26,268 nucleotides of DNA, taken from an uncultured Clostridia bacterium (lineage in GTDB: Bacteria > Bacillota > Clostridia > TANB77 > CAG-508). Below are positions 1 to 8,855 of the stretch, in pieces. The notes beneath the pieces were generated by a model. The model searched no databases and was not told the origin of the DNA. It saw nothing but the letters and a program-made list of their open reading frames with translations. The stretch covers positions 1 through 26,268 of the forward strand of contig CAQPRV010000136.1 in assembly GCA_948857205.1 (NCBI GenBank), read 5' to 3'. The position numbers were made by a program, and so were the translations under genes. Position 1 is the stretch's first letter, and each line of letters opens with the position of its first letter.

Positions 1-186
1 CAAACCACCTGCCTTATGAATTACATCAGCAACATCTTTAAACATAGGTTTTGGCGAATTATCTACACCCATATAAAATATGCTATAAGGATTATCTAAT
101 CCATCTCTTCTAAAATCATTGAATGAGTTTGCACATTCTCCAATTTTTTCAAGATTTTCTTCATGCTTTATTAATTCATAATACAT
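1..186 (-). pseudogene. PHP-domain protein fragment, 5'-truncated, runs off left edge
   Basis: Reading leftwards from an ATG at 186 gives 62 residues that continue past the window edge. The end of the visible part (DVADVIHKAGGL, positions 36-1) matches the segment of PHP phosphoesterases just before their second metal-binding histidine motif (usually GGL-x-x-LAHP). What is missing is the N-terminal start of the fold, where the family has its D-x-H-x-H metal motif: in this frame a stop lies at 238-240 and only about 50 codons precede the recognisable segment, and the upstream DNA holds no continuation in any frame that I can see. There is no CGG triplet here, so the recoding seen elsewhere does not rescue it. 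I read it as a truncated remnant, or a gene whose 5' part was replaced. The family call is fairly safe; its status as a pseudogene is inference because the rest of the gene is outside the window. Confidence 0.5.
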
Positions 187-307
187 ATATATAAAATAAA
201 TTCCCACTAAAAAATCAAGATTTGTAGGGCTTAGGTATTAGGAAAATAGCTATATACTTAACTGTAACAATAACTAATTAAAATTTTAAGCAATTGCCAT
301 ATTTTTC

Positions 308-336
308 TTTACATTTTTATTTAAGTAATATACAAT
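308..336 (+). promoter_or_regulatory. Vegetative (SigA-type) promoter of the LonB-like gene
   Basis: A TTTACA -35 box (308-313) and a TACAAT -10 box (331-336) are separated by 17 bp, about 50 bp upstream of the ATG at 388. The stretch 187-387 otherwise holds only AT-rich DNA. Confidence 0.6.
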
Positions 337-387
337 AATAAAAAATCTAAAAAATGGATACAATAAGAAAAATTTTGGAGGAAACAA

Positions 388-2788
388 ATGAAAAATAAGA
401 ACGAATTAAATTACAAAGAATTAAAAATGACATGTAATACTGATATTTTCAATTTCGAAACCACACGGAGAACTCGAACATATACAAACTGGAATAGGTC
501 AAGATAGAGGAATTAAATCACTTGAATTTGGATTACAAGTAAATGTAAAAGGTTATAACCTATATTTAGAGGGTCCTAGTGGTGTAGGAAAAACAATGTA
601 CACAAAAAACTACCTAGAAAAAATATCACAAAAAAAGAAGACACCATCTGATTGGTGTTATATATACAATTTTGATAACCCAAATGAACCAATTGCAGTT
701 GAATTACCAGCAGGACAAGGAAAAGAATTTAAAGAAGCAATGGATGGTTTCATAAAAGAAATCAAAAAAGATATACAAAAAACCTTTAACAATGATGACT
801 TTGAAAAAGAGAAATCTTTAATAAAACAAGAATTTGAAGAAAAACGTTCAGCATTATTAGAGAAATTAAATGAAAATGCATCAAAATATAATTTTCAAGT
901 AAAAGCAGTACAAAATGGAATTTATATGATGCCAGTTGTCAATGGTAAAGCAATTGAAGAAGAAGAATTTAATAAATTAGACGAATCTATAAAACAAGAA
1001 TATGAAGAAAAATCTGTTATTGTACAGGAACAAATAATGAATGTGATTGGTCAGATAAAAGAAATCGAGAGAGAATCTGATAAAAAAATATCAGAATGGC
1101 AATCTAATATTGCATTACTAACTGTTAATGTACACATTAATTACTTAAAATCAAAGTATAAAAGAAATAAAAAAATTAATCAGTTTTTAACTAATGTTAA
1201 GCAAGATATACTTAAAAATATACCTGAATTTTTAGAACCTGATACATCAAATAATAAAAATCAAAGTAATCACGTAGCACAAAATCCAATGAATAAAAAG
1301 CCTGATCCATGCCTAAATTATAGAATAAACTTATTTATTGACAACTCGAATCGTGAGGGTGCACCAGTCATCATGGATTCTAATTATTCTTATAATAATA
1401 TTTTTGGTACTATTGAATATGAAAATTATTATGGTTCTCTAAAGACAGACCATACAATGCTAAAATCAGGATTACTACAACAAGCTAATGGTGGTTATAT
1501 AATTTTTCAAGCTAAAGACTTACTAGCAAATCCTGCTTGTTATGAAAACTTAAAAAAAGCTTTACGTATTAAAAAAATAGGAATAGAAAATTCAACTGAA
1601 CAACGTTCTTCTATGGTTTTAATATCTTTAAAACCAGAACCTATTCCACTTGATTTAAAAGTCATATTAATAGGAAATAGTAATATATATCAAACACTTT
1701 TAGCTATGGATTCTGACTTTAGGAAATTATTCAAAATAAAAGTTGAATTTGAAGAAACTGCAGAAATTAATAAAGAAAACGTAAATAATTTAGCTAAAAT
1801 AGTACATGGTTTTTGTGAAGACGAAGGATTACCTCACCTAGATAAATCTGCAATGGCTAAATTAACAGAATATGCTTCAAAATTAGCTGGTAGCCATAAC
1901 AAAATCTCTACTAGATTTAATGATTTAATACAAGTAGTAGGCGAAGCCGCAACCTGGGCAAAAATTTCAAAAGCAAAAATAGTAACTGCTGAATTTATTG
2001 ATAAAGCTTTATTAGAAAGAATTGAAAGAGTAAAAAAATATGATGCTAAATACCTAGAGATGATAAAAGAAAATACTTTACTAATCAATACTTCTGGTTA
2101 TGAAGTTGGACAATTAAATGGTTTAACAGTTATGACAATAGGGGATTATTCCTTTGGAAAACCAGCTAAAATAACTGTAAATACTTACACAGGCAAAACT
2201 GGAATAGTAAATATTGAAAGAGAGGTAGAAATTTCTGGTCCTTCACATTCTAAAGGTGTATATATACTTTCAGGATATTTAGGAGAAATGTTTGCACAAG
2301 ATATCCCTTTATGTTTAACTGCAAGTATTTGTTTTGAGCAATTATATAATGGAGTAGATGGAGATAGTGCTTCTAGTACAGAATTATATGGATTACTTTC
2401 TAGTTTATCTGGAATCCCAATTAATCAATCAATAGCTGTTACAGGTTCTGTCAATCAAAAAGGACAGATTCAGCCAATTGGTGGTGTAAATGAGAAAATT
2501 GAAGGCTTTTTTCAAATATGTAAGATGAGAGGTTTAGATGGTTCTCATGGTGTTATGATTCCTATTCAAAATGTAGATAATTTGCAACTTTCTGATGAGA
2601 TTATTGAAGCTGTTAAAAATAGAAACTTTCATATTTATTCTATATCATCAATTGAAGAAGGTATAGAAGTTCTAACAGGGGTTCCTGCTGGTAAAAAAGA
2701 TAAAGATGGTCATTTCCCAGCTGGTACAGTAAATGCTCTTGTTTATGAAAAATTAAAAAAATATGCTAAAGTTAGTATAGATAAATAA
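388..2788 (+). CDS. LonB-like ATP-dependent protease (AAA_32 / Lon C-terminal), contains one CGGA +1 recoding site
   Basis: ATP-dependent serine protease of the Lon-like family with an inserted helical region, expected to unfold and degrade proteins in the cytoplasm. The start is the ATG at 388, behind GGAGGA at 377-382. The frame from this ATG stops after 39 codons, but skipping C466 joins it to the long frame and gives 799 residues, normal for the family. Walker A (GPSGVGKT) is residues 62-69 and lies wholly upstream of the first ATG of the long frame, so a start at 596 would destroy the ATPase. The central part holds a coiled, Lys/Glu-rich insert (about 90-220) and the sequence YRINLFIDNS typical of the family. 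The protease dyad is Ser660 (DGDSAS) and Lys703 (GGVNEKIEG), 43 residues apart as in Lon. It is monocistronic with its own promoter and terminator. Family assignment is firm; substrates are unknown. Confidence 0.9.
466..469 (+). other. CGGA +1 recoding site 1 (LonB-like gene)
   Basis: Zero frame reads GAA ACC ACA CGG AGA and stops at a TAG 13 codons later. Skipping C466 gives GGA GAA CTC GAA CAT, matching the ETT-x-EL segment that precedes the IGQ-R region of LonB-like proteins. There is no Shine-Dalgarno-like element or homopolymer immediately upstream. Confidence 0.8.
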
Positions 2789-2830
2789 TATACCTGTAAC
2801 TTTTTATACAATTTGTATAAATATTAAAAG

Positions 2831-2866
2831 ACCTTGAATTTACGTATATAATTTTCAAGGTTTTTT
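2831..2866 (+). terminator. Rho-independent terminator after the LonB-like gene
   Basis: ACCTTGAA (2831-2838) pairs with TTCAAGGT (2854-2861), followed by a run of T. It lies 43 bp after the stop codon, and the opposite-strand DUF4363 gene ends at 2951, so it may serve both directions. Confidence 0.7.
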
Positions 2867-2950
2867 AGTATTATAATTTCAATACTATTACTTTTTTATA
2901 TCCTATTTTAATAAATTTTAAAAGCAAAAAAATTATATATTTCTTTCAGA

Positions 2951-3346
2951 TTAAAAAATATTTTGTAAATTAAAAGCGTATTTTTCTTCTATATGTTTTA
3001 AAACAAAAATACTCTTATCTAATTCACTTACTGCTTCTGAATACTCGTTTGTTACTATAAAACTTTTTAAAGATGTAAGGTTTGTTTCCACTTTTTCAAG
3101 TTCATCATGTTCTATAAAATAAGCTAATTTTTCATGTCTATTTTTCCAATCATCCTCTACATTTTGAATTTTATCTTTTATATCATCCTTATCAATACTT
3201 TCTTCTTGTTCTTCTAACTTACTTTTAAGTTCTGATAAACTATTTGATAATTCTTCTACAGAATCTACAGTATAATTTTGTGTTAAAATATTGCTAACTA
3301 CAATTAAAACAACAATAACTATACATATTATTGTTTCTTTACCCAT
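2951..3346 (-). CDS. DUF4363-like membrane-anchored protein
   Basis: A protein of 131 residues with one N-terminal membrane segment (about residues 4-22) followed by an acidic, helical, coiled-coil-like domain rich in Glu, Lys and Leu. Size, topology and neighbourhood match the DUF4363 family, whose genes in Clostridia often lie directly downstream of a DUF421 (YetF-type) gene, as here: it starts 71 bp after the yetF-like stop. GGAAAGG lies upstream of the ATG. The helical domain is probably outside the membrane. Function is not known; by its partner it may act in the spore or cell envelope, which is inference. No unusual codons or breaks are seen. Confidence 0.7.
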   Translation of the reverse strand: MGKETIICIVIVVLIVVSNILTQNYTVDSVEELSNSLSELKSKLEEQEESIDKDDIKDKIQNVEDDWKNRHEKLAYFIEHDELEKVETNLTSLKSFIVTNEYSEAVSELDKSIFVLKHIEEKYAFNLQNIF

Positions 3347-3417
3347 TTTACTAACCTTTCCTTTCTAATGTCAAAAATCTTAATTAATAATCTTATATAC
3401 TTATTATCAAATATAAT

Positions 3418-4098
3418 TTATATGTCTTTTTCTTCTTTTTTTTGACAAAAAATTTGTCCTTTTCCATCTAAAGTAACTACTAAGGCTTCCTCAGGTTTTA
3501 TATTAAATTTTTCAACTTGTTTTTTTAACCAAGCATAATTTTTACCAATTGCTTTTAAATTTTTACTCAAAATCTTTCCATCTATTACTAGATCATATGG
3601 GATTCCTTCATAATCTGGTGTAATATTAAAGTCTTCTGGAATAGTATTTCTCTTTTCTGGCTTTTGAATTACCGTAACTTGCCCACTTGTTTCTAATATT
3701 GCATATTCTACATCACCTAAATTTACTACATTATTTCCTCTTAATCTTTCTTCTAATTCATTAATTGTAAACCTTTCCTTTATTAAAGCTTTTTCATTAA
3801 TTCTTCCTCTATAAATTAATATAGATGGTTTGCCACATATTATTTCTCTTGCTTTTAAACTCTTTAAATTAATCACGGATATTATTAAATGCATAACTAA
3901 AAGTCCTAAAATTGGAATAATACCATTAAATATTGGTATTCCTATTTCTGTCATTGGTATTGATGCTAAATCTGCTATCATAATTGATATAGCTAATTCA
4001 AAAGGTTGTAATTGTCCTATTTCTCTTTTTCCCATTAATCTCATAACTATTAAGACAATTATATATAATATGATTGCTCTGACAAAGGTAATTAACAT
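3418..4098 (-). CDS. YetF-like DUF421 membrane protein
   Basis: A protein of 226 residues with about three membrane helices in the first 80 residues, including RLMGKREIGQLQPFELAI, the signature of the DUF421/YetF family, then a soluble C-terminal domain (about residues 85-220) of paired alpha-beta units ending in a charged tail. Members occur in several copies in spore formers; some variants are linked to spore germination and heat resistance. The start is the ATG at 4098 with AGAGGTG just upstream. It is the first gene of a two-gene unit with the DUF4363 gene. The biochemical role is unknown. Family assignment is strong; a sporulation role here is inference from the family and from the spore genes nearby. 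Confidence 0.85.
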   Translation of the reverse strand: MLITFVRAIILYIIVLIVMRLMGKREIGQLQPFELAISIMIADLASIPMTEIGIPIFNGIIPILGLLVMHLIISVINLKSLKAREIICGKPSILIYRGRINEKALIKERFTINELEERLRGNNVVNLGDVEYAILETSGQVTVIQKPEKRNTIPEDFNITPDYEGIPYDLVIDGKILSKNLKAIGKNYAWLKKQVEKFNIKPEEALVVTLDGKGQIFCQKKEEKDI

Positions 4099-4257
4099 AT
4101 TTGCACCTCTTTATTTTTTTAATTTTTTCTTATTTTTAGCAAATATTAACTTTTTTATACTTAAATTTTTGAATAATTATTTTTTTTTTGCTCATAATAA
4201 TTTTAGAACCTTGAAAAAAGTACATTATGAATTTTTTAAACTAAGGAGGTTAAACTT

Positions 4258-4632
4258 ATGTCAGAAGCACAAGGAAATCAAACAAGAGGCGGTACTTCTA
4301 CTGTTTGGCAAATTATTGGTAGATTTGTTGCATCAGCAGTAGTATTAGCAATAACCGCATTTTTTACACCTGGATTTACAATAAATAGTTTTTGGACTTT
4401 AGCAATAGCTGCTGTTGTCCTAACAGTTATAGATTATTTAGTTATCAAATTTACTGGTTTACATGCTAGTCCATTTGGTAAAGGATTTGTAGGATTTGCA
4501 TTAGCAGCTATTATATTATATGTAACTCAATTCTTTGTTGCAGGATATTCTATTTCTTGGATTGCTGCAATAATTGGTGCATTAATCTATGGTGTGGTTG
4601 ATTACTTTATACCTGGAAATCAACAAATGTAA
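4258..4632 (+). CDS. Small four-helix membrane protein (DUF2512 / holin superfamily IV-like)
   Basis: A protein of 124 residues: a short polar N-terminus, then four hydrophobic segments (about 18-40, 45-64, 76-96, 100-120) with short loops and a PG-containing end. The pattern resembles small four-helix families such as DUF2512 or the phage-holin superfamily IV (YvlD type) found in Firmicutes, but I could not decide which. AAGGAGGT at 4243-4250 is a near-perfect ribosome site for the ATG at 4258. A possible promoter (TTGAAT at 4169, CATAAT at 4193, 18 bp apart) precedes it. It stands alone, with no lysin or phage gene beside it, so a lytic holin role is unlikely. Function is unknown. Confidence 0.65.
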   Translation: MSEAQGNQTRGGTSTVWQIIGRFVASAVVLAITAFFTPGFTINSFWTLAIAAVVLTVIDYLVIKFTGLHASPFGKGFVGFALAAIILYVTQFFVAGYSISWIAAIIGALIYGVVDYFIPGNQQM

Positions 4633-4646
4633 GGTCTTTTTTAGAC

Positions 4647-4692
4647 AATCAAAAATATCCAAACAAAATATATTGTTTGGATATTTTTGATT
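4647..4692. terminator. Bidirectional terminator between convergent genes
   Basis: A perfect 20-bp stem (4647-4666 with 4673-4692) around a 6-base loop, with A-rich and T-rich outer parts on both strands. It lies between the stop at 4632 (+) and the stop at 4705 (-), as expected for a shared terminator. Confidence 0.85.
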
Positions 4693-4704
4693 AATTTTTT
4701 AAGA

Positions 4705-5370
4705 TTAATGTTTTTCAATTATCTCATTTTTATTTTTATAAATACAATTTTCTTTAATAACACCTCTAACAGAAGATAATGGATAAATATTTGTGTTTTT
4801 TCCAACAACAGTTCCAGGATTTAAGACACTTCCACACCCTACTTCAACCATATCTCCAAGCATTGCACCAAATTTTTTAAGACCTGTTTCAATTTGTTGA
4901 TTTCCATTCTTTACTATAACTAAAGTTTTATCTGATTTTACATTTGAAGTAATCGAACCTGCTCCCATATGTGCTTTATAGCCTAAAATAGAATCCCCTA
5001 CATAATTATAATGGGGTACTTGCACCTTATTAAATAATATAACATTTTTTAATTCTGTAGAATTTCCAACTACTACTCCATTTCCTATAATAGCATTTCC
5101 TCTAATATATGCACCAGGTCTTATTTCTGTACTATCTCCTATGATAACTGGTCCATTAATAGATGCAGTTGGAGCTATTTTTACTGTCTTTGCTATCCAT
5201 ACATTTTCTGACTTTTCTTCATATATGTTTGTGTCTAATTCCTTACCTAATTGTATTATAAAATCGGCTATCTTTGGTAAAGCTTCCCATGGATATGTAA
5301 CAGACTCTAATAAATCTTTAGCAATTGTTTCCTCCAAATTATATAGATTACATATTTTACACTCTTTCAT
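4705..5370 (-). CDS. Left-handed beta-helix (hexapeptide-repeat) nucleotide-sugar acyltransferase-like protein
   Basis: A protein of 221 residues. An N-terminal helical part (about 1-55) is followed by hexapeptide repeats of the left-handed beta-helix fold (about 60-205; for example APTASINGPVIIGD and PGAYIRGNAIIGN). The order and the segment NSTELKNVILFNKVQVPHYNYVGDS resemble the acyltransferase half of GlmU-type proteins, including the histidine and tyrosine of its active-site region. It lies downstream of a UDP-sugar pyrophosphorylase on the same strand, so the two may supply the two halves of a bifunctional nucleotide-sugar enzyme. The ribosome site AAAGGAGAG lies just upstream and touches the end of a GGGGACGGAG repeat. 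Stand-alone members are often annotated as UDP-GlcNAc pyrophosphorylase-related; the actual substrate is not visible. Confidence 0.75.
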   Translation of the reverse strand: MKECKICNLYNLEETIAKDLLESVTYPWEALPKIADFIIQLGKELDTNIYEEKSENVWIAKTVKIAPTASINGPVIIGDSTEIRPGAYIRGNAIIGNGVVVGNSTELKNVILFNKVQVPHYNYVGDSILGYKAHMGAGSITSNVKSDKTLVIVKNGNQQIETGLKKFGAMLGDMVEVGCGSVLNPGTVVGKNTNIYPLSSVRGVIKENCIYKNKNEIIEKH

Positions 5371-5382
5371 TTCTTCTCTCCT

Positions 5383-5417
5383 TTGCCAATGCCAATGGGG
5401 ACGGAGAATTTTGGCAA
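5383..5417 (+). repeat. GGGGACGGAG palindromic repeat, copy R1
   Basis: The core GGGGACGGAGAATTTTG begins at 5397 and is enclosed by TTGCCAA (5383-5389) and TTGGCAA (5411-5417), giving a small hairpin. It faces copy R2 at 5665-5693 in inverted orientation. The 266 bp between the two genes (5371-5636) hold R1 and then AT-rich DNA without a gene. Confidence 0.75.
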
Positions 5418-5636
5418 CTTTTTTTGTAAGCTATTTTCTCTCTCCCAAAAGCTATCAATTATAGATTATTTTTACAATCCTTTCTAAAAATACTAAAAAA
5501 TGTCTTTTAAATTGGTTTATATTCTAAATAGTTTTTATAGTATACCTTCTTTATATTAAAGATAAATACAACAAAATCAATAATGTATTACCATATCTTC
5601 ATTAATAATTAAATACTACAATAATTTAATTACTAT

Positions 5637-6944
5637 TTATAATAATTGCATTATATGAAAATTATTGTCAAAATTCTCCGTCCCCAATGGCAACTTTTTT
5701 TGTCTCTCCCAATATTTTTCATATAATTCCTTTGCTGTTTTAGGACTATCTACTCCATCTTTATTTTTTACAGGTGCAAAGTCATCTTCTCTTTTGCCTC
5801 TTAAAATTGCTATATCATCAAAAAATTCAAAACTGTCAAAAATAAAAGATTCAAACTTATATGAGTTTGGCTCAGTTGGTATTACTTCTTTTCCTTCTTC
5901 ATTTATATATGAATTTTTCTTAAAGGCACTATGATACATTAAATTTTCTTTACTTATCTTTTCTATTGCTTCTATACTAAATAAGTTACACATTATATGA
6001 GATTCTCCATATTTTAATTCTCCATTTTCATCTACTTCTTCTGCCATTTTTTCTGGAAGTTCAGAATATTCAATTACCTTTGGGTGTCCATTCATTTTAC
6101 AGAATACACCTACTCTTTCGTGTGGATTATCTTTTACAACAGATTTTGATGCAATTTGTACGTTTTTTTCTATTGCCATTCCAAGTAGTTCTGTGTCGGC
6201 CATTTTTAAAATTGCATTATCAACTCCTCCTATAAATATCCATTTTATATTTTTTTGCTTCATGTCTGATAACATTCCTGTTGTTCTTAAGGATGAAAAT
6301 ACTCCGCCATTTCCATCTGATGCTTCTTTTATTTTCATTTCTTTATTTATTAGTAATTTTCCTTGCTTATCAACTAATGGTAATTCTCCTTGTTTAAATA
6401 AGGTTACATGTTGTTTTGGATATCCAAAATAATTATTTTTTTCTAGGAATTCTAGTGTTTCTTTATTGTTCTCTTTACTTGTCATTATGTACCAAGGTAT
6501 TGTTGTATCATATTTTTTGTTTGCTTCTTTTAAGTTTTCTGCTAATATTTCAAATAAGTATTTTCCTTTTCCATATACATCTAATTTGAAGGTTCCTTTT
6601 GGTCCATTATGTCCTAATCTTGTTCCTTGCCCTCCTGCCATTGTAACTACTGCATATTCTTTATTTCTTATTGCTTTTTCTCCTAGTTCATTAAATTGTT
6701 CTTTTTGATTTCTTGTTATTTTTTGTTTGTCTAAGTATTTTATTTCTTCTATTTTATTTTCTTTTATTACTATCTCTTTTTTTGTGCTTTCGTATAGTTC
6801 CATAATTTGATGAAAGTCTATTGTGTTTATTTGTTCTATTAATTCTTTTCTTTTTCTATCATCTATTTTATTTAACAATTTTATTATATGTTCTTGATTA
6901 TATTGTTTTAAAAGCTCTTTAACGTCTCGCTCTTTATCTACCAT
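5637..6944 (-). CDS. UDP-sugar pyrophosphorylase of the eukaryotic UAP1/UGP type
   Basis: Uridylyltransferase of the UDPGP family (PF01704), making a UDP-sugar such as UDP-GlcNAc from UTP and the sugar 1-phosphate in the cytoplasm. The nucleotide-binding loop GGQGTRLG at residues 104-111, followed by GPKGTF, is diagnostic of the eukaryotic-type enzyme and differs from the usual bacterial GalU/GlmU. An N-terminal helical extension (1-90) is like that of UAP1, and segments such as WIFIGGVDNA and HSAFKKN fit the sugar site. The length of 435 residues is in the family range. The last ~17 residues (from KLPLGTENF) are encoded by repeat R2 and look unlike the family, so the native C-terminus seems to have been replaced. 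AAGGAAGG precedes the ATG. It is read divergently from spoIVA and upstream of the beta-helix gene. Sugar specificity is not determined. Confidence 0.85.
   Translation of the reverse strand: MVDKERDVKELLKQYNQEHIIKLLNKIDDRKRKELIEQINTIDFHQIMELYESTKKEIVIKENKIEEIKYLDKQKITRNQKEQFNELGEKAIRNKEYAVVTMAGGQGTRLGHNGPKGTFKLDVYGKGKYLFEILAENLKEANKKYDTTIPWYIMTSKENNKETLEFLEKNNYFGYPKQHVTLFKQGELPLVDKQGKLLINKEMKIKEASDGNGGVFSSLRTTGMLSDMKQKNIKWIFIGGVDNAILKMADTELLGMAIEKNVQIASKSVVKDNPHERVGVFCKMNGHPKVIEYSELPEKMAEEVDENGELKYGESHIMCNLFSIEAIEKISKENLMYHSAFKKNSYINEEGKEVIPTEPNSYKFESFIFDSFEFFDDIAILRGKREDDFAPVKNKDGVDSPKTAKELYEKYWERQKKLPLGTENFDNNFHIMQLL
5665..5693 (-). repeat. GGGGACGGAG palindromic repeat, copy R2, inside a coding region
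   Basis: On the minus strand it reads TTGCCA-TT-GGGGACGGAGAATTTTG-ACAA, the same core as R1 in inverted orientation with short flanking complementary arms. It lies within the 3' end of the pyrophosphorylase gene and encodes PLGTENF of its C-terminus. Confidence 0.75.
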
Positions 6945-7060
6945 TTTATTCCTTCCTTTCAGCTTATAAACTAGTATATTATATGATGCTATATTTAATA
7001 TCGTTATTTTATCACAAATTAGCTATTTTATCAAGTTTTTTTTAATTTGCAAAAAACTTG

Positions 7061-7089
7061 TCATATTCTTAAAATTGGTTCCATATATA
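7061..7089 (+). promoter_or_regulatory. SigE-type (mother-cell) promoter of spoIVA
   Basis: TCATATT (7061-7067) fits the SigE -35 element, then 14 bp, then CATATATA (7082-7089), close to the SigE -10 consensus CATACAnT. SigE control of spoIVA is established in other spore formers. The ribosome site AAAGGAGGT is at 7134-7142. Confidence 0.7.
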
Positions 7090-7148
7090 TTAACTAAAGT
7101 ATTTTAAGTAACAAAGATTTTTCTTTCGAAATTAAAGGAGGTATATAG

Positions 7149-8627
7149 ATGGAAAATACAAGATTGTATCAAGACATCGCAAAAAGAACAGATGGTGATA
7201 TCTATGTAGGAGTGGTTGGACCTGTTAGAACTGGTAAATCTACTTTTATTAAAAAATTTATGGACTTACTTGTAATTCCTAATATTGATAACGAATATAA
7301 AAAAGAACGAGCTAAAGATGAACTTCCACAAAGTGCAGGTGGAAAAACAATAATGACAACTGAGCCTAAATTTGTTCCAAATGAAGCTATAGAGATAACT
7401 TTAGATAATAATTTAAAGTTTAAAACAAGATTAGTAGATTGTGTAGGCTATTTAGTAGATAACGCTATAGGTTATTTGGAAGATGATATGCCAAGAATGG
7501 TGAAAACACCATGGTCAGAAGAAGAAATTCCCTTCGAAACTGCTGCAGAAATTGGTACTAAAAAAGTAATTGATGAACATTCTACTATTGGAATTTTAGT
7601 AACAACTGATGGAACAGTTACAGATATTCCAAGAGAAGATTATATTAAAGCTGAAGAAAGAGTTGTTTCTGAATTAAAAGCTTTAAATAAACCTTTTATT
7701 ATTATTTTAAATTCACAAGAACCAAATTCAAGCTATACACAAGAATTGTCAAATAAATTAAGTGAAAAATATGGAACAACTGTAATTCCAACAAATTGCG
7801 AATATTTGAGTTTAGAAGACATAAATAATATGTTTTCTAAAGTACTATATGAATTTCCTGTTGATCAAGTTAAGATTAAATTCCCAAGATGGATTGAGGG
7901 TTTAAACTGCGAACATCCTTTAAAAACACAATTATATAATGAGATCCAAACTGCATTTTCTGACATTAAGGTTTTAAAAGACGTAGCTTCTTGTGTAAAT
8001 ACTATAAAACAAACTGAAATAATTAATAAAACTTCTATTGAAGATATGCAACTTGGTACTGGAACTGTAAGTATTGAAATAAATTTAAAAGAAGAATTAT
8101 TTTATAACGTATTATCTGAAATTACTGGCGTTGAAGTTTCAAATGAAGGTGATTTATTTGGTATTATTTCTGAATTGTCTAGTACTAAGAAACAATATGA
8201 TAAAATTGCTTGTGCTTTAGATGATGTTAATCGTAAGGGCTATGGAATTGTAACACCATCAATAGATGAACTTATTTTAGAAGAACCAGAAATGATAAAA
8301 CAAGGCTCTAGATTTGGTGTTAAATTAAAAGCTACTGCACCTTCTATTCACTTGATTAAAACTAATGTTGAAACAGAGGTTTCTCCAATTGTTGGTTCTG
8401 AAAAACAGTCTGAGGAATTAGTAAATTATTTACTTTCTGAATTTGAAAGTGATCCAAAACAAATTTGGGATTCTAATATCTTTGGTAAGAGCTTACATGA
8501 ATTGATCAATGAAGGGCTACAAACTAAACTTGCGAAAATGCCTGAAGATGCTCAAGTTAAACTTCAAGAAACCTTAGAAAGAATTGTTAATGAAGGTAGT
8601 GGAGGTCTTATTTGTATAATTTTATAA
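7149..8627 (+). CDS. spoIVA: Stage IV sporulation protein A
   Basis: ATPase that polymerises on the forespore outer membrane and forms the base layer of the spore coat. All 492 residues are collinear with the family: Walker A GPVRTGKS at about residues 24-31, the G-domain-like segment TRLVDCVGYLVDNAIGY, the acidic and proline-containing region after it, and the C-terminus GGLICIIL that anchors the protein to the forespore membrane. The ATG at 7149 is set by AAAGGAGGT 7 bases upstream. It is monocistronic, expressed in the mother cell from a SigE-type promoter, and read towards a hairpin at 8729-8787. This gene makes it nearly certain that the organism is an endospore former or descends from one. 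No break or CGG codon is present. Confidence 0.97.
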   Translation: MENTRLYQDIAKRTDGDIYVGVVGPVRTGKSTFIKKFMDLLVIPNIDNEYKKERAKDELPQSAGGKTIMTTEPKFVPNEAIEITLDNNLKFKTRLVDCVGYLVDNAIGYLEDDMPRMVKTPWSEEEIPFETAAEIGTKKVIDEHSTIGILVTTDGTVTDIPREDYIKAEERVVSELKALNKPFIIILNSQEPNSSYTQELSNKLSEKYGTTVIPTNCEYLSLEDINNMFSKVLYEFPVDQVKIKFPRWIEGLNCEHPLKTQLYNEIQTAFSDIKVLKDVASCVNTIKQTEIINKTSIEDMQLGTGTVSIEINLKEELFYNVLSEITGVEVSNEGDLFGIISELSSTKKQYDKIACALDDVNRKGYGIVTPSIDELILEEPEMIKQGSRFGVKLKATAPSIHLIKTNVETEVSPIVGSEKQSEELVNYLLSEFESDPKQIWDSNIFGKSLHELINEGLQTKLAKMPEDAQVKLQETLERIVNEGSGGLICIIL

Positions 8628-8728
8628 TTTTTTACAAAAAGATTAAGTTAGTTTAAATAAAATGGCATATAAGAAAATTGATATATTATAATAAAAAAGT
8701 TCTTTAAAATGTGACTAAAAAAGTTTAG

Positions 8729-8787
8729 AAATTGCTTTTATGGAAAGAGTTCAAGTTTATCTTGAAAGAGTACCATAAAAGCAATTT
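8729..8787. terminator. Two-tier hairpin between convergent spoIVA and the transglutaminase-like gene
   Basis: AAATTGCTTTTATGG (8729-8743) pairs perfectly with 8773-8787, and a second stem TTCAAG/CTTGAA (8750-8766) stands in its loop. There is no clean T-run, and the outer bases TTAGAAATTG could alternatively pair with CAATTTCT just beyond. A terminator role is the likeliest; the remaining sequence of 8628-8855 is AT-rich without a gene. Confidence 0.45.
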
Positions 8788-8855
8788 ACAATTTCTTAAT
8801 CTATGAAAACAAAAAATAATTTTATTATAATATTTAAATTTTCCCTACAACTATT

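Noticed and set aside
1834..2088. Minus-strand open frame inside the LonB-like gene, and similar antisense frames in yetF, rnr, uvrC and WG regions
   Set aside because: They are shadows of strongly supported genes, with no ribosome sites and low-complexity, Ile/Phe/Ser-rich translations typical of antisense AT-rich DNA.
388..2788. prfB-like programmed frameshift using a stop codon and an upstream Shine-Dalgarno element
   Set aside because: No stop codon is at the shift point and no common AGGGGG-like element precedes the sites; the constant part is CGGA itself.
4258..4632. Prophage holin indicating a lysogenic region
   Set aside because: No lysin, tail, integrase or other phage gene is nearby; the gene stands alone between chromosomal genes with its own terminator.
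5383..5693. CRISPR repeats at the GGGGACGGAG loci
   Set aside because: Copies are inverted and dispersed, without regular spacers or cas genes.
8729..8787. Riboswitch or attenuator between spoIVA and the transglutaminase-like gene
   Set aside because: The hairpin is downstream of both convergent genes, so a 3'-end role is more sensible than leader regulation.
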